From Bifidobacterium sp. UBA6881 (GTDB lineage: Bacteria; Actinomycetota; Actinomycetes; Actinomycetales; Bifidobacteriaceae), in the NCBI GenBank assembly GCA_002451435.1, contig DKCF01000110.1, positions 26,245-42,361 of the forward strand: 16,117 nucleotides of DNA, written 5' to 3'. Position numbers and translations under genes: made by a program. Below the pieces are notes generated by a model, which worked only from the letters and a program-made list of their open reading frames with translations, had not been told where the DNA came from and did no database searches. Shown piece after piece: positions 1-8,048 of this stretch (positions are counted from its first letter, which is position 1; every line of letters begins with the position of its first letter).

Positions 1-702
1 CCGTTGCTGAATCTGGGCGTGTTGAGGAACCGCAGTTTCTGCGTCGGCACGGTAGTCGCGGCGCTGTCGTTCTTCGCATTCAGCTCGATTATGGTGATCA
101 TGCCGCTGTACATTCAGAACTGCCGCGGCTATTCGGCGGCCGTCAGCGGCTTGGTGATGCTGCCGGGCGCGTTGGGGCAGTGCATCGCGCAGTTCTTCGG
201 CGGCAGGGCTTTGGACCGTTTCGGCGCGCGTCCGGTGGCGTTGGCCGGCACCATCACGTTGCTGTTCGGCACGGTGATGATGAGTATGATTTCGATGACC
301 TCGTGGATCTGGTGGGTGTCGATCTGGCAGTTCACGCGCCAGATCGGCATGGGCTTCGTGCTGATGCCGATCACCACATGGTCGCTGAATTGTCTGGAGC
401 CGACCGAGGTGAGCGCCGGCTCGTCGGTGACGAACACGGCTCGGCAGATCGCCGGTGCGATCGGCGCTCCGGTTCTGGTGATTCTCATGGAGACGTTCAC
501 GTCTCTGCGTTGGGCCACTCTTGGTGGCGCGAAGCACCTGTATGCGGCCGCGAATGTGTTCGGCATCCAGTGGGCGTTGCGCATCAGCGCCGGCATTTGC
601 GTGGTGATGGTGGTGTTGGTGTTCTTCGGCGTGCGTGGCAACGGCGCCGGTTCCGCACGCGATGCCGTGCAGCGTGCGCTTCATCGCATGCACGCCGCGT
701 GA
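1..702 (+). CDS. MFS drug/H+ antiporter, DHA2 (EmrB/QacA-like), 5'-truncated
   Basis: The frame is open from the first base, so the N-terminal half lies upstream of the window. The visible 230 or so residues contain about six hydrophobic segments separated by short loops. They match the last six helices of a 14-helix DHA2-family exporter. The segment SSVTNTARQIAGAIGAPVL resembles the conserved late-helix motif of that family (asparagine and RQI followed by glycine-rich helix). Such proteins use the proton gradient to expel small toxic or amphipathic molecules across the cytoplasmic membrane, but substrate cannot be read from sequence. The gene ends at a TGA and converges on the small minus-strand gene at 853. 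Nothing ties it to the polysaccharide genes; it is probably the conserved flank of the locus. The family is clear, the substrate unknown. Confidence 0.9.
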   Translation, partial: PLLNLGVLRNRSFCVGTVVAALSFFAFSSIMVIMPLYIQNCRGYSAAVSGLVMLPGALGQCIAQFFGGRALDRFGARPVALAGTITLLFGTVMMSMISMTSWIWWVSIWQFTRQIGMGFVLMPITTWSLNCLEPTEVSAGSSVTNTARQIAGAIGAPVLVILMETFTSLRWATLGGAKHLYAAANVFGIQWALRISAGICVVMVVLVFFGVRGNGAGSARDAVQRALHRMHAA

Positions 703-852
703 TTGATTGCTTCATGACGGCTGGATTGTGCCGCTGGCTTTGCGTATTTTCCTGTGCGTCAGCTCTGCATATTACGTGAAGAGCGACGGCACATGTGTTT
801 TTGCGCGTGTGCGCCCTGTGCGGGCAAAGGCAACGAGAACGATATGAATGGC

Positions 853-1179
853 TTATTCCGCGTCGTTCGGCTTGTATTCCACCACGCTGAGCGCCACCAC
901 GCCTTCCGCGGTGTGCACGAACACGTTCGCGGTGCCGCCCACTTCTTCGAGGCCCTTCACCAGATGTGAGATGGGTTCGGAGTCCAGCACCGGCAGCACT
1001 TGGGCCACGCCGTCCGAGTCGGTGACGGTGAGCGTGTCGTCCAGGTACCCGGTGGCCAGCGTCTCGTCGACGGCGCTTTCGAATTCCGTGAGCTCCTGGA
1101 TCTCCTCTTCGGCGGCCTTGTTCGCGGCCACCTCGACGGCCTGCTCCACCGCTTCGTTCAGCTTGTCTTCCTCGCTCAT
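853..1179 (-). CDS. Small acidic conserved-type protein of unknown function
   Basis: A 108-residue, strongly acidic protein with no signal peptide or membrane segment, so probably cytosolic. The first 40 residues are rich in Glu and Ala and look helical (LNEAVEQAVEVAANKAAEEE). The remainder alternates hydrophobic and polar residues as in a small beta-rich fold. Two adjacent ATG codons occur at 1182 and 1179. The purine run AAAAGGGG precedes them by only one base for the first and four for the second, so 1179 is chosen. An open frame extends further upstream to 1290, but that part has no ribosome binding site and a different residue character. I do not recognise the family. It is transcribed away from the DUF4012 gene and toward the transporter. 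Confidence 0.7.
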   Translation of the reverse strand: MSEEDKLNEAVEQAVEVAANKAAEEEIQELTEFESAVDETLATGYLDDTLTVTDSDGVAQVLPVLDSEPISHLVKGLEEVGGTANVFVHTAEGVVALSVVEYKPNDAE

Positions 1180-1296
1180 CATGCCCCTTTTCGTATTGAT
1201 GCTTTGTATGCGGACACCATATCGGAGCGAGGTATCAAGTCCGTTTCTTGGAACAATAATGTCCACATAGTGAATTCGTCGTAGGTTCATCGAGGC

Positions 1297-1335
1297 GACG
1301 GATATTCGTGACAGATATTCCTGACGGTATCCCCT
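1297..1335. repeat. Three imperfect 13-bp tandem repeats in divergent intergenic region
   Basis: Three adjacent units read GACGGATATTCGT (1297-1309), GACAGATATTCCT (1310-1322) and GACGGTATCCCCT (1323-1335). The first two match at 11 of 13 positions and the third is more diverged. They lie in the roughly 300-bp gap between the minus-strand small gene and the plus-strand DUF4012 gene, where a shared regulator could bind. The 13-bp period is not a whole number of helical turns, so the function is uncertain. Confidence 0.5.
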
Positions 1336-1363
1336 CGCCTATGCCCTCATCAGCACCCCCGGT

Positions 1364-1369
1364 TACACT
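1364..1369 (+). promoter_or_regulatory. Weak candidate -10 box for the DUF4012 gene
   Basis: TACACT matches four of six positions of TATAAT and lies downstream of the 13-bp repeats. No convincing -35 is visible at the usual distance. If used, transcription would begin near 1376 and give a leader of about 100 bases before the ATG at 1480. Confidence 0.2.
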
Positions 1370-1469
1370 GATGGTTCCGAAACCACATGTTTTTCGTGCG
1401 GCGGCACACGCGCCGGCAATGCATGAAAGGCGAAATCGAAGAATCGCAAGCCAACTCGAATGATTCGTC

Positions 1470-1476
1470 AGGGGAG
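1470..1476 (+). promoter_or_regulatory. Ribosome binding site deciding the DUF4012 start
   Basis: AGGGGAG ends three bases before the ATG at 1480. The in-frame ATGs further upstream, at 1387 and 1423, have no purine-rich sequence in front of them. The spacing is a little short, which leaves some doubt. Confidence 0.45.
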
Positions 1477-1479
1477 AGC

Positions 1480-3345
1480 ATGTCTGATCGATTGGACGAA
1501 GCGCAATCGCTGGACCAGCCGGAATCGGATGAATGGAATAATGAGCAGAACAGGCCGCGTCGCGTTCGCAGGCGCATGAGCGCCGAGCATATTCGCAGAA
1601 TCAAAAGAAGGCGCCGTAACAAGCGCATTCTCATAGGCGTGCTCATCGTACTGCTGATGATCGCCGCGTTCATCGGCGCGTTCGCATGGTCGGCGTGGAA
1701 CGCGAAGGGCGAACTGGAGCGGGCGGTCGAGGCCGCGCGGGGTTTGCAGAGCACCATCGCGCAGGACGATGCTTCGAAGATGGGCGACCAGGTGTCCGAA
1801 TTCTCCAAGCACGTGGACAACGCGTACCGCCAGACGGCGTCGCCGTTGTGGACGGTCGCCGTCCATATGCCGTATGTGGGTGAGGACATCGGCGCGGTGC
1901 GTACCGCGGTCGCCGCATTGGAGAACATCTCGTCCCAGGCGCTGCCGCAATTGGTGAAGGCCGCGAAAAGCATCGACATCGATGATATTCAGGTCGAGAA
2001 CGGCACCATCGGCATCTCCGGTCTGGAAAAACTGCAGGAACCATTGCAGATCGCGGATGACATCGTCGATGACGCGGCGCGTGAGATCAATGCCACGCAC
2101 TCCCGGCATTTCCGGCAGATTGAGAAGGCGTTGAAGACCGCGGGAACCTATTGTTCCAAACTCAAGGACGTGACGCATACTTTGCATGCAGTGGTGCAGT
2201 TGGTCCCCGGCATGCTGGGGACGGACGGCCATGCGAAGGATGTGCCGCGGAATTATCTGATTCTGGCGCAGACCAACGCCGAGGCGCGTCCTTCCGGAGG
2301 TCTGACGGGCGCGTTGGGGCTGGTCACCGTGCAGGGCGGGCATTTGAGTCTGCAATCATTCATCTCCGATACGCAGATGCAGCTGTTCGACGAGCCGGTG
2401 GTCGAGCTCACCGCCGAGGAAAAGATGCTGTTCACCGACAAGCTCGGCACCGACATCCGCGACGTGAATTTCACGCCCGATTTTCCACGCACCGGCGAGA
2501 TAGCGAAGACGATGTGGTCCAAACGGTTCGGCACCGAAGTGGACGGCGTGATAGCCATCGATCCATTGTTCCTGCAGAACATGCTCGCCGTCATGGGAGG
2601 CGTGACCATGAGCGACGGCGTGGTGCTCGACGGTACGAATGCTGCGCAGGAGCTGTTGAACACGGTGTATGCGCGAATGGACGCATCCCAGACCGACGCG
2701 TATTTCGCGGCCGCCGCGCAAGCCGCTTTTACGCAGATCACACAGGGCGACGGCGATGCCAAAGCGTATGTCAAGGCGCTTGCCACGTCTGCGGAACAGG
2801 GGCATCTGCTGGTATGGAGCGCCCATGAGGACGAGCAGGACGTCATCGACGATTTCGCGATTTCCGGCCGATTGGTTACGGAGGGGGCCAAGCCGCAGGT
2901 CGGCGTGTACGTTTCCGATGAGACGCAGTCGAAGATGGATTGGTACCTGCATCGCGAGGTGAGCGTCAAATTCCAGAAGGTGGCGCGCAACGGCGCAAGG
3001 CAGTATACGGTGCATATCAAGTTGCAGAATCTGATGAAACCCGAGGAAGTGTCTTCCGCGCCCGACTATGTGACTGGTGGCGTGGACGTGGACGGATTGC
3101 AGCCGGGCGACATCAAGAACGCATTGTTCTTGTATGCGCCGGCGAACGGGCGCCTGGTCGATTGGAAGTTCCAGAACCAGGACGATTTCAAAGGCGTGAC
3201 CGTGCATGACGGACTGACCGTCGGTGTCGGCGACGTTACACTGCATCCGGGTGAAACATATGAGATCACGCTGCATGTGCAATCCGATCCGGATACGAGC
3301 GAACCGCTGACCGTGCGGCAGACCCCGCTTATCGAAGGACGCTGA
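1480..3345 (+). CDS. DUF4012 membrane-anchored protein of polysaccharide locus
   Basis: A 621-residue protein. Residues 1-49 form a polar, then very basic cytoplasmic tail with many Arg and Lys. A single membrane helix follows at about 50-70 (ILIGVLIVLLMIAAFIGAFA), then a long extracytoplasmic domain. The stretch NYLILAQTNAEARPSGG at 258-274, followed by a glycine-rich strand, is typical of DUF4012. The topology is therefore basic tail inside and domain outside. The family is common in actinobacterial surface-polysaccharide clusters, but its biochemical role is not established. A part in assembling, attaching or regulating the polymer is inferred from position only. The start at 1480 is chosen for its ribosome binding site; ATGs at 1423 or 1387 would add 19 or 31 residues. 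A 123-bp gap separates it from the glycosyltransferase operon. Confidence 0.85.
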   Translation: MSDRLDEAQSLDQPESDEWNNEQNRPRRVRRRMSAEHIRRIKRRRRNKRILIGVLIVLLMIAAFIGAFAWSAWNAKGELERAVEAARGLQSTIAQDDASKMGDQVSEFSKHVDNAYRQTASPLWTVAVHMPYVGEDIGAVRTAVAALENISSQALPQLVKAAKSIDIDDIQVENGTIGISGLEKLQEPLQIADDIVDDAAREINATHSRHFRQIEKALKTAGTYCSKLKDVTHTLHAVVQLVPGMLGTDGHAKDVPRNYLILAQTNAEARPSGGLTGALGLVTVQGGHLSLQSFISDTQMQLFDEPVVELTAEEKMLFTDKLGTDIRDVNFTPDFPRTGEIAKTMWSKRFGTEVDGVIAIDPLFLQNMLAVMGGVTMSDGVVLDGTNAAQELLNTVYARMDASQTDAYFAAAAQAAFTQITQGDGDAKAYVKALATSAEQGHLLVWSAHEDEQDVIDDFAISGRLVTEGAKPQVGVYVSDETQSKMDWYLHREVSVKFQKVARNGARQYTVHIKLQNLMKPEEVSSAPDYVTGGVDVDGLQPGDIKNALFLYAPANGRLVDWKFQNQDDFKGVTVHDGLTVGVGDVTLHPGETYEITLHVQSDPDTSEPLTVRQTPLIEGR

Positions 3346-3378
3346 CCCATTCTCCTTTGCATCGCACTGACCCACTCA

Positions 3379-3449
3379 CCCCTCGAATCGTGTGACACAA
3401 CCCCCGTCTATGGGGAATAGAATACTATAGTTCAGTGGCATTCGAGGGG
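3379..3449. repeat. Perfect 10-bp inverted repeat flanking a 51-bp promoter-like segment
   Basis: The left arm CCCCTCGAAT (3379-3388) is the exact reverse complement of the right arm ATTCGAGGGG (3440-3449). The 51 bases between include AT-rich, -10-like sequence and the 8-bp palindrome ACTATAGT (3424-3431). The right arm includes a GAGGGG that could serve as a ribosome binding site for the next gene. The arrangement suits either an invertible promoter element or, in a read-through transcript, a hairpin that would mask that site. Confidence 0.6.
3392..3431 (+). promoter_or_regulatory. Candidate promoter of the polysaccharide operon
   Basis: TAGAAT (3418-3423) and TATAGT (3426-3431) each match five of six positions of TATAAT. 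GTGACA (3392-3397) matches five of six of TTGACA, but it lies 20 bases before TAGAAT, longer than usual, and TATAGT has no good -35. The segment lies wholly inside the 10-bp inverted repeat and upstream of the first gene of a long same-strand operon, which is the main reason to call it. Confidence 0.35.
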
Positions 3450-3468
3450 AAAGGGGTTATTGCCGTCC

Positions 3469-4614
3469 ATGAAGATCGCATTTATCGGGCATAAGCGCAT
3501 ACCATCGCGAGAGGGCGGCATCGAAATCGTGGTCGATGAGCTGGCCTCGCGTATGGCCGCGCGCGGCAACCGGGTCGTGGCGTACAACCGCAGCGGGCAC
3601 AACGTGGCCGGGTCCGAATACGACGGCATGGCCAATGGGCGCAACAAGCGGTTCACCTATCATGGCGTCAACGTCATCTCCGTTCCCACATTCGAAGGCA
3701 AGGGGCTTGCCGCGCTCACCTCGTCCTTCTTCGCCACACTGCAGGCCATCAAGGCGCGTCCGGATGTGGTGCACTATCATGCCGAAGGGCCATGCGTCAT
3801 GCTGCGTCTCGCCCACTGGGCGGGCCTGCGCACCGTCGCCACCATCCACGGACTGGATTGGCAGCGTGCCAAATGGGGCAGATTCGCCTCGACGTACCTG
3901 AAGCTGGGCGAACGCACTGCGGCCACCTGCGCCGACGAGGTGATTGTGCTCAGCAGAAACATGCAGGAGTACTTCAAGAACACTTACGGCCGCGATACGA
4001 GATTCATCCCCAACGGCATCTCGCGCAAGGAGAGCGTACCGGTCGACGAGATCTCCACGAAATTCGGTCTGGACAAAGACGGGTACTTCCTGTTTTTGGG
4101 CAGGATCGTTCCCGAAAAGGGCGTGCATTATCTGATTGAGGCTTTCCGCAAGGTGCATACCGACAAGAAGCTCGTCATCGCGGGCGGCAGCTCCGATTCG
4201 TCCGATTACCAGCAGCACATCCAGGAGATGGCGAAAGGCGATCCCCGCATCGTATTGACCGGATTCGTGCAGGGCAGGATGCTGCAGGAGCTGTTCAGCA
4301 ACGCATACGCGTATGTGATGCCGTCCGACCTGGAAGGCATGCCAATGAGCCTGCTGGAGGCCATGGCGTACGGCAACTGCTGTCTGACGTCCGATATTCC
4401 CGAATGCGCGGAGGTGGTGGAGGACAAGGCGCTTACCTTCCCGCACGGTTCCGTGGACGATCTCGCCGAAACATTGCAGAAGATGGCGGACGATCCGGTG
4501 ATGGTGGAGCGGTACAAGAGCGAAGCCGCGGATTTCATCACCGGAAAGTACAGCTGGGATTCCGTGGTGGACCAGACGCTGGCTTTGTATGCAGACGAAG
4601 AGGACGGCGAGTGA
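3469..4614 (+). CDS. Glycosyltransferase family 4 (GT-B), DUF1972-like N-terminus
   Basis: A 381-residue cytosolic or membrane-associated transferase that would move a sugar from a nucleotide donor onto the lipid-linked repeat unit. The N-terminus MKIAFIGHKRIPSREGG (1-17) carries the glycine-rich acceptor-side loop and resembles DUF1972-type rhamnosyl/glucosyltransferases. In the C-terminal donor domain, FLGRIVPEKG holds the conserved Arg212 and Lys217. DLEGMPMSLLEA supplies the EX7E pair, Glu289 and Glu297. Length is normal for GT4. The start is ambiguous: a TTG at 3460 lies closer to the GGGG run at 3453-3456, while the ATG at 3469 gives the usual family N-terminus. It heads the operon and its stop overlaps the next ATG by one base (TGATG), implying coupling. 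Donor and acceptor are not predictable. Confidence 0.9.
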   Translation: MKIAFIGHKRIPSREGGIEIVVDELASRMAARGNRVVAYNRSGHNVAGSEYDGMANGRNKRFTYHGVNVISVPTFEGKGLAALTSSFFATLQAIKARPDVVHYHAEGPCVMLRLAHWAGLRTVATIHGLDWQRAKWGRFASTYLKLGERTAATCADEVIVLSRNMQEYFKNTYGRDTRFIPNGISRKESVPVDEISTKFGLDKDGYFLFLGRIVPEKGVHYLIEAFRKVHTDKKLVIAGGSSDSSDYQQHIQEMAKGDPRIVLTGFVQGRMLQELFSNAYAYVMPSDLEGMPMSLLEAMAYGNCCLTSDIPECAEVVEDKALTFPHGSVDDLAETLQKMADDPVMVERYKSEAADFITGKYSWDSVVDQTLALYADEEDGE

Positions 4615-5990
4615 TGCGCATCCTGCTGGTCAACAAGTACTTCTACCGCAAGGGCGGTGCCGAAACCTACTTCTTCGCCTTGGCCGAAGGCCTGAGGGCG
4701 CTCGGCCACGAGGTGGCGTTCTTCTCCATGAAGCACTCGAACAACGAGCCGAGCTACTGGAGCAAATACTTCGTTTCGGAAAAGGACTACGTGGGGGATA
4801 TCTCCGCGTTCAAGAAGGTTCAGGAAGCCTCTACGCTGATTTACTCGTTCGAGGCGAAGCGCAAGTTCGAGGCGTTGCTGGAGGAGTTCAAGCCGGACGT
4901 CATCCACATGAACAACGTGCATCGTCAGCTTACGCTGTCGATTTTGGACGCTCCGTATCTGAAGAGGCACCATGTGCCGGTGGTGTACACGGCGCATGAC
5001 TACATTCTGTTGTGCCCGGCCTACACGATGGTGAACGGCAGGGGAGAGGTCTGCGACGCCTGTCTGGACAGGCACTTCATGCACGCCACGAAGAACGTGT
5101 GCGTGAAAGGCTCCCGTGCCAAGAGCGCTCTGGCCACCATGGAGGCGGAGTTCCTGAAATTCCACCATTCGTATGGCATGATCGATTTGATTATCGCTCC
5201 ATCGAAGTTCATGAAAAGCAAGCTCGACGAGGGTGGTTTCGCCGACAAGACCATTGCGATGCAGAACTTCCTGACCGATTCGCAGATGACGATGGGTGCT
5301 CATGTGGCGAACACACACAAGTTCGAGGATGCACAGGCTGGAGCAAGGCCGTATTTCCTGTTCTTCGGCCGACTCTCCAAGGAGAAGGGCATCCTCACTT
5401 TGGTGAAGGCGTTCCTGCGGGCCGCGGGGCTCGCCGATGGAAATGCCGGTGGCGCGGATGATACCCGCGATGCCGGCAATGCCGGAATGCTTCCTGATAC
5501 TTGGGATCTGCATATCGTCGGCGACGGTCCGGAACGGGAATCGATTGAACGGCTGATCACCTCGGCAGGTTCGCAGGCCGCTTCCCATATTCACTTGTTG
5601 GGTTATAAGAGCGGCGAGGATTTGCAGCGGGAGGTCGGCAACGCCCGCTTCACCGTGCTGAGCTCCGAATGGCGCGAGAATATGCCATATTCCGGTTTGG
5701 AATCCCTAGCTGCTCAGACCCCGATTATCGGTGCCAACATCGGCGGTATTCCGGAGCTGGTGGAGGAAGGCAGGACCGGCTTCACCTTCGAATCCGGAAA
5801 TATCGCGGATTTGAAGGATGGTCTGCTCAAGGCCGCCGCGGTCGGCGAGGACGTATATGGCACCATGCAGCGGCAGTGTTCTGAGTATGTCGCGACGCGT
5901 TGTGGACAACAGACGTATGCGGAGCGGTTGGTTGAACGGTATACAGAATTGCGGGAATCGAATTTGATGAATGGGGGTGTTCACAAGTGA
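4614..5990 (+). CDS. Glycosyltransferase family 4 (GT-B)
   Basis: A 458-residue GT-B transferase. The N-terminal loop YFYRKGGAETY (about 9-19) is characteristic of GT4. A cysteine cluster at the end of the N-terminal domain (LLCPAY, then VCDACLD) is a feature of one GT4 subgroup and may bind a metal or stabilise the fold. The donor domain has FFGRLSKEKG with Arg253 and the EX7E pair Glu355/Glu363 in WRENMPYSGLES. Residues about 272-293, between the first strands of this domain, form a Gly/Ala/Asp/Asn-rich insertion that looks like a flexible linker. The ATG at 4614 shares its A with the preceding stop; a GTG at 4611 is also possible. It overlaps the next gene by four bases. It is the last clearly GC-rich gene of the operon. 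Confidence 0.9.
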   Translation: MRILLVNKYFYRKGGAETYFFALAEGLRALGHEVAFFSMKHSNNEPSYWSKYFVSEKDYVGDISAFKKVQEASTLIYSFEAKRKFEALLEEFKPDVIHMNNVHRQLTLSILDAPYLKRHHVPVVYTAHDYILLCPAYTMVNGRGEVCDACLDRHFMHATKNVCVKGSRAKSALATMEAEFLKFHHSYGMIDLIIAPSKFMKSKLDEGGFADKTIAMQNFLTDSQMTMGAHVANTHKFEDAQAGARPYFLFFGRLSKEKGILTLVKAFLRAAGLADGNAGGADDTRDAGNAGMLPDTWDLHIVGDGPERESIERLITSAGSQAASHIHLLGYKSGEDLQREVGNARFTVLSSEWRENMPYSGLESLAAQTPIIGANIGGIPELVEEGRTGFTFESGNIADLKDGLLKAAAVGEDVYGTMQRQCSEYVATRCGQQTYAERLVERYTELRESNLMNGGVHK

Positions 5991-7039
5991 ACAGACCAAA
6001 AGTCAGTATCGTTGTACCGATGTATCGGGTTGAGCGTTATCTGCCGAAGTGCATTGATAGTATTCTCTCTCAAACGCTTAGAGAGATTGAAGTAGTTCTT
6101 GTTGATGATGGTAGTCCCGATCGTTCTGGGAAGATAGCGGAAGAATATGCCCGAAGGGACTATCGTATCAAGGTCATCCATCAAAAGAATTCGGGTCTTG
6201 GCCCAGCGCGTAATACAGGTATTGCAAATGCGACTGGTGAATATGTTGGCTTCGTGGATTCTGATGACTGGGTAGATTCCGAGATGTTCAGCCGTCTTTA
6301 TGCCGCTGCATCGCAAAGCAATGCGGATATTGCCGTCGGCGGTCATTGCGACATGGCTAATGGGCGCGCTAGGTCCGTTAAGGTGCATCCATTAGCTGGG
6401 CAAACTCTTAAGGGCAATGACCAGATCATGCCTGTACGGAATAGGTTGTTCGGGCATCTTCCCGGAGACACCGAAGTTGAAGCGTTCCCCATGCGGGTTT
6501 GGACGGCGATTTATCGTAATGATTTCCTGCAAAAGAATGATTTACGATTTGAGACGATTTTATCGGAAGATACGATTTTCAACTTGTTCGCATATCGATG
6601 CGCAAACGTTATAGTGTTTACCGGCAATACCGATTACTACTATCGAATGGATGAGCATCCATCGATAATGCGTTCGTTCTCTTCGAAAAAACTTGCACAA
6701 TATGAGCGATTCGTCGAGAGGATACAACTTCTCGCCGAAAAAGAATCCTATCAGCATGACGAATGCGTTATGCGATCGAGACGAATGGCAATCGATTATT
6801 GCCGTTTGTATGTGGGATTAATCGTTGGAAGCGGTTTGTCCGTTCGAGGAAAAATAGGGAATATTCGTCAACTGACGCACAGCCGCATGTGTGCTGAAGC
6901 GTGCGTGGGATATCCTGTGGAGACTTTACCGAAACAACAGCGCATACTTCATGAAGCGCTTTTCCAGGGCCGGGTATGGGAAGTATTTATCTTGTCGGAT
7001 GCAAGACGGATTCTGAAAGAGAAAGGATGGTGGAAGTGA
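5987..7039 (+). CDS. Glycosyltransferase family 2 (GT-A)
   Basis: A 350-residue inverting GT2 enzyme. VSIVVPMYRVERYL opens the nucleotide-binding fold, VDDGS (39-43) holds the conserved Asp pair, and DSDDW (91-95) is the DXD-type metal and donor site. LSEDTIFN places Glu194-Asp195 where the family has its catalytic base. The last 120 or so residues are basic and partly hydrophobic, suiting peripheral membrane contact near the lipid-linked acceptor. The gene begins with GTG in a four-base GTGA overlap with the previous stop, with GGGGGTG seven bases upstream as ribosome binding site. From here rightward the DNA is visibly more AT-rich than upstream, suggesting a different origin. The sugar transferred is unknown. 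Confidence 0.9.
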   Translation: MNRPKVSIVVPMYRVERYLPKCIDSILSQTLREIEVVLVDDGSPDRSGKIAEEYARRDYRIKVIHQKNSGLGPARNTGIANATGEYVGFVDSDDWVDSEMFSRLYAAASQSNADIAVGGHCDMANGRARSVKVHPLAGQTLKGNDQIMPVRNRLFGHLPGDTEVEAFPMRVWTAIYRNDFLQKNDLRFETILSEDTIFNLFAYRCANVIVFTGNTDYYYRMDEHPSIMRSFSSKKLAQYERFVERIQLLAEKESYQHDECVMRSRRMAIDYCRLYVGLIVGSGLSVRGKIGNIRQLTHSRMCAEACVGYPVETLPKQQRILHEALFQGRVWEVFILSDARRILKEKGWWK

Positions 7040-8046
7040 TGGTTGCGGGGCATAACAATATTCGAAGAATTGTTCATCGTGTCGGTGAAGAGCTTCGTTC
7101 TACCAGAGAAGTTGCCTCGCGGACATCATGGCGCGATGCTTTGGAGACCTTCCATGCAAAATGGGACATCCAGGTGATGAACCATAACGGATTCACGGAA
7201 CCTCCCGCAGTGCGTGATCGACTGATTCGCAAGCATGAGATTATGCTGAAATACTTCGAACGTCGGTACGGGGATTTCTATCGCAATTATGATTACAGTG
7301 CGACGGTGGCTCCGGTAGATCCAGATATGGAGGGACGTATCTGGATCTGTTGGTGGCAAGGTCTCGAGAGCGCTCCGGAAATCGTAAAGCGTTGCGTGGA
7401 GTCCATTCGACGCAATGCTGGTGATCATCCGGTCACAATCATCACTGATCAGAACGTCGACCAGTATATCGACATTCCTGAATGGGTCAAAAGGAAACAG
7501 TCCGAGGGAATTATCTCACGAACTAATCTTTCTGATTTGCTTCGTCTATCGTTGCTGGCTAAATACGGTGGTTTATGGCTGGATGCCACGTTTTTCTGCA
7601 CCGGTCCGCTTTCGGAGATGGCCTTCGGCAATCCGATGTTTTCAATTAAGAGGCCGGACTATCTGCATTGTTCGATTGCCCAAGGATATTTCGCTGGTTA
7701 TTCATTGGCTTGTGATGCCGCTCATAGGAGCGTGTTCGTGGCAGTGCGTGATTTCTTCTTGGAATATTGGAAGACAAACGATTTTCTTGTTGATTACCTG
7801 TTAGTGGATTATATGATTGTGCTCGCTCAGCGGCACAACAAGGCCATCGCCGATGCGTTCGCGGCGATTGAACCCAACAATCCGTGTTGCGACGATTTGT
7901 ATAAGGTGCTCGGCCAACCATACGATGAGGGATATTGGTCCAAACTCACTGAGAAAACGAGTTTGTTCAAGCTTACTTGGAAACAGACTTTTCCTGAGGA
8001 AGTGCACGGTCGCCCTACGTTTTACGCTAAGTTGCTGGGGCGATAG
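7039..8046 (+). CDS. Capsular polysaccharide synthesis-type glycosyltransferase (Caps_synth/GT32-like)
   Basis: A 335-residue protein matching the Caps_synth family (PF05704), relatives of GT32. IWICWWQGLESAPEIVKRC starts just before residue 102 and forms the first strand and helix of the donor fold. NLSDLLRLSLLAKYGGLWLDAT contains the SD-LR and GG-LD signature, with Asp182 in the position of the DXD aspartate. The second acidic residue of a strict DXD is replaced, since the motif reads LDAT, which I recall as usual in this family. The first 95 residues are a helical extension. The chosen ATG at 7039 overlaps the previous stop by one base and follows GGTGG; an in-frame ATG at 7027 would add four residues. 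It probably adds one sugar to the repeat unit. Confidence 0.82.
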   Translation: MVAGHNNIRRIVHRVGEELRSTREVASRTSWRDALETFHAKWDIQVMNHNGFTEPPAVRDRLIRKHEIMLKYFERRYGDFYRNYDYSATVAPVDPDMEGRIWICWWQGLESAPEIVKRCVESIRRNAGDHPVTIITDQNVDQYIDIPEWVKRKQSEGIISRTNLSDLLRLSLLAKYGGLWLDATFFCTGPLSEMAFGNPMFSIKRPDYLHCSIAQGYFAGYSLACDAAHRSVFVAVRDFFLEYWKTNDFLVDYLLVDYMIVLAQRHNKAIADAFAAIEPNNPCCDDLYKVLGQPYDEGYWSKLTEKTSLFKLTWKQTFPEEVHGRPTFYAKLLGR

Positions 8047-8048
8047 AT

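Noticed and set aside
727..793. 7-bp inverted repeat TGTGCCG/CGGCACA with 53-base spacing
   Set aside because: Short arms at this spacing are expected by chance, and it does not surround a gene start.
813..825. GCCC/GGGC hairpin between the converging transporter and small gene
   Set aside because: Only four base pairs and no T run on either strand, so not a supportable terminator.
3457..5594. Long open frames on the minus strand opposite the two GT4 genes (329 and 462 codons)
   Set aside because: They are shadows of GC-rich coding DNA: Arg/His/Leu-rich, without recognisable motifs, and opposite genes with clear glycosyltransferase signatures.
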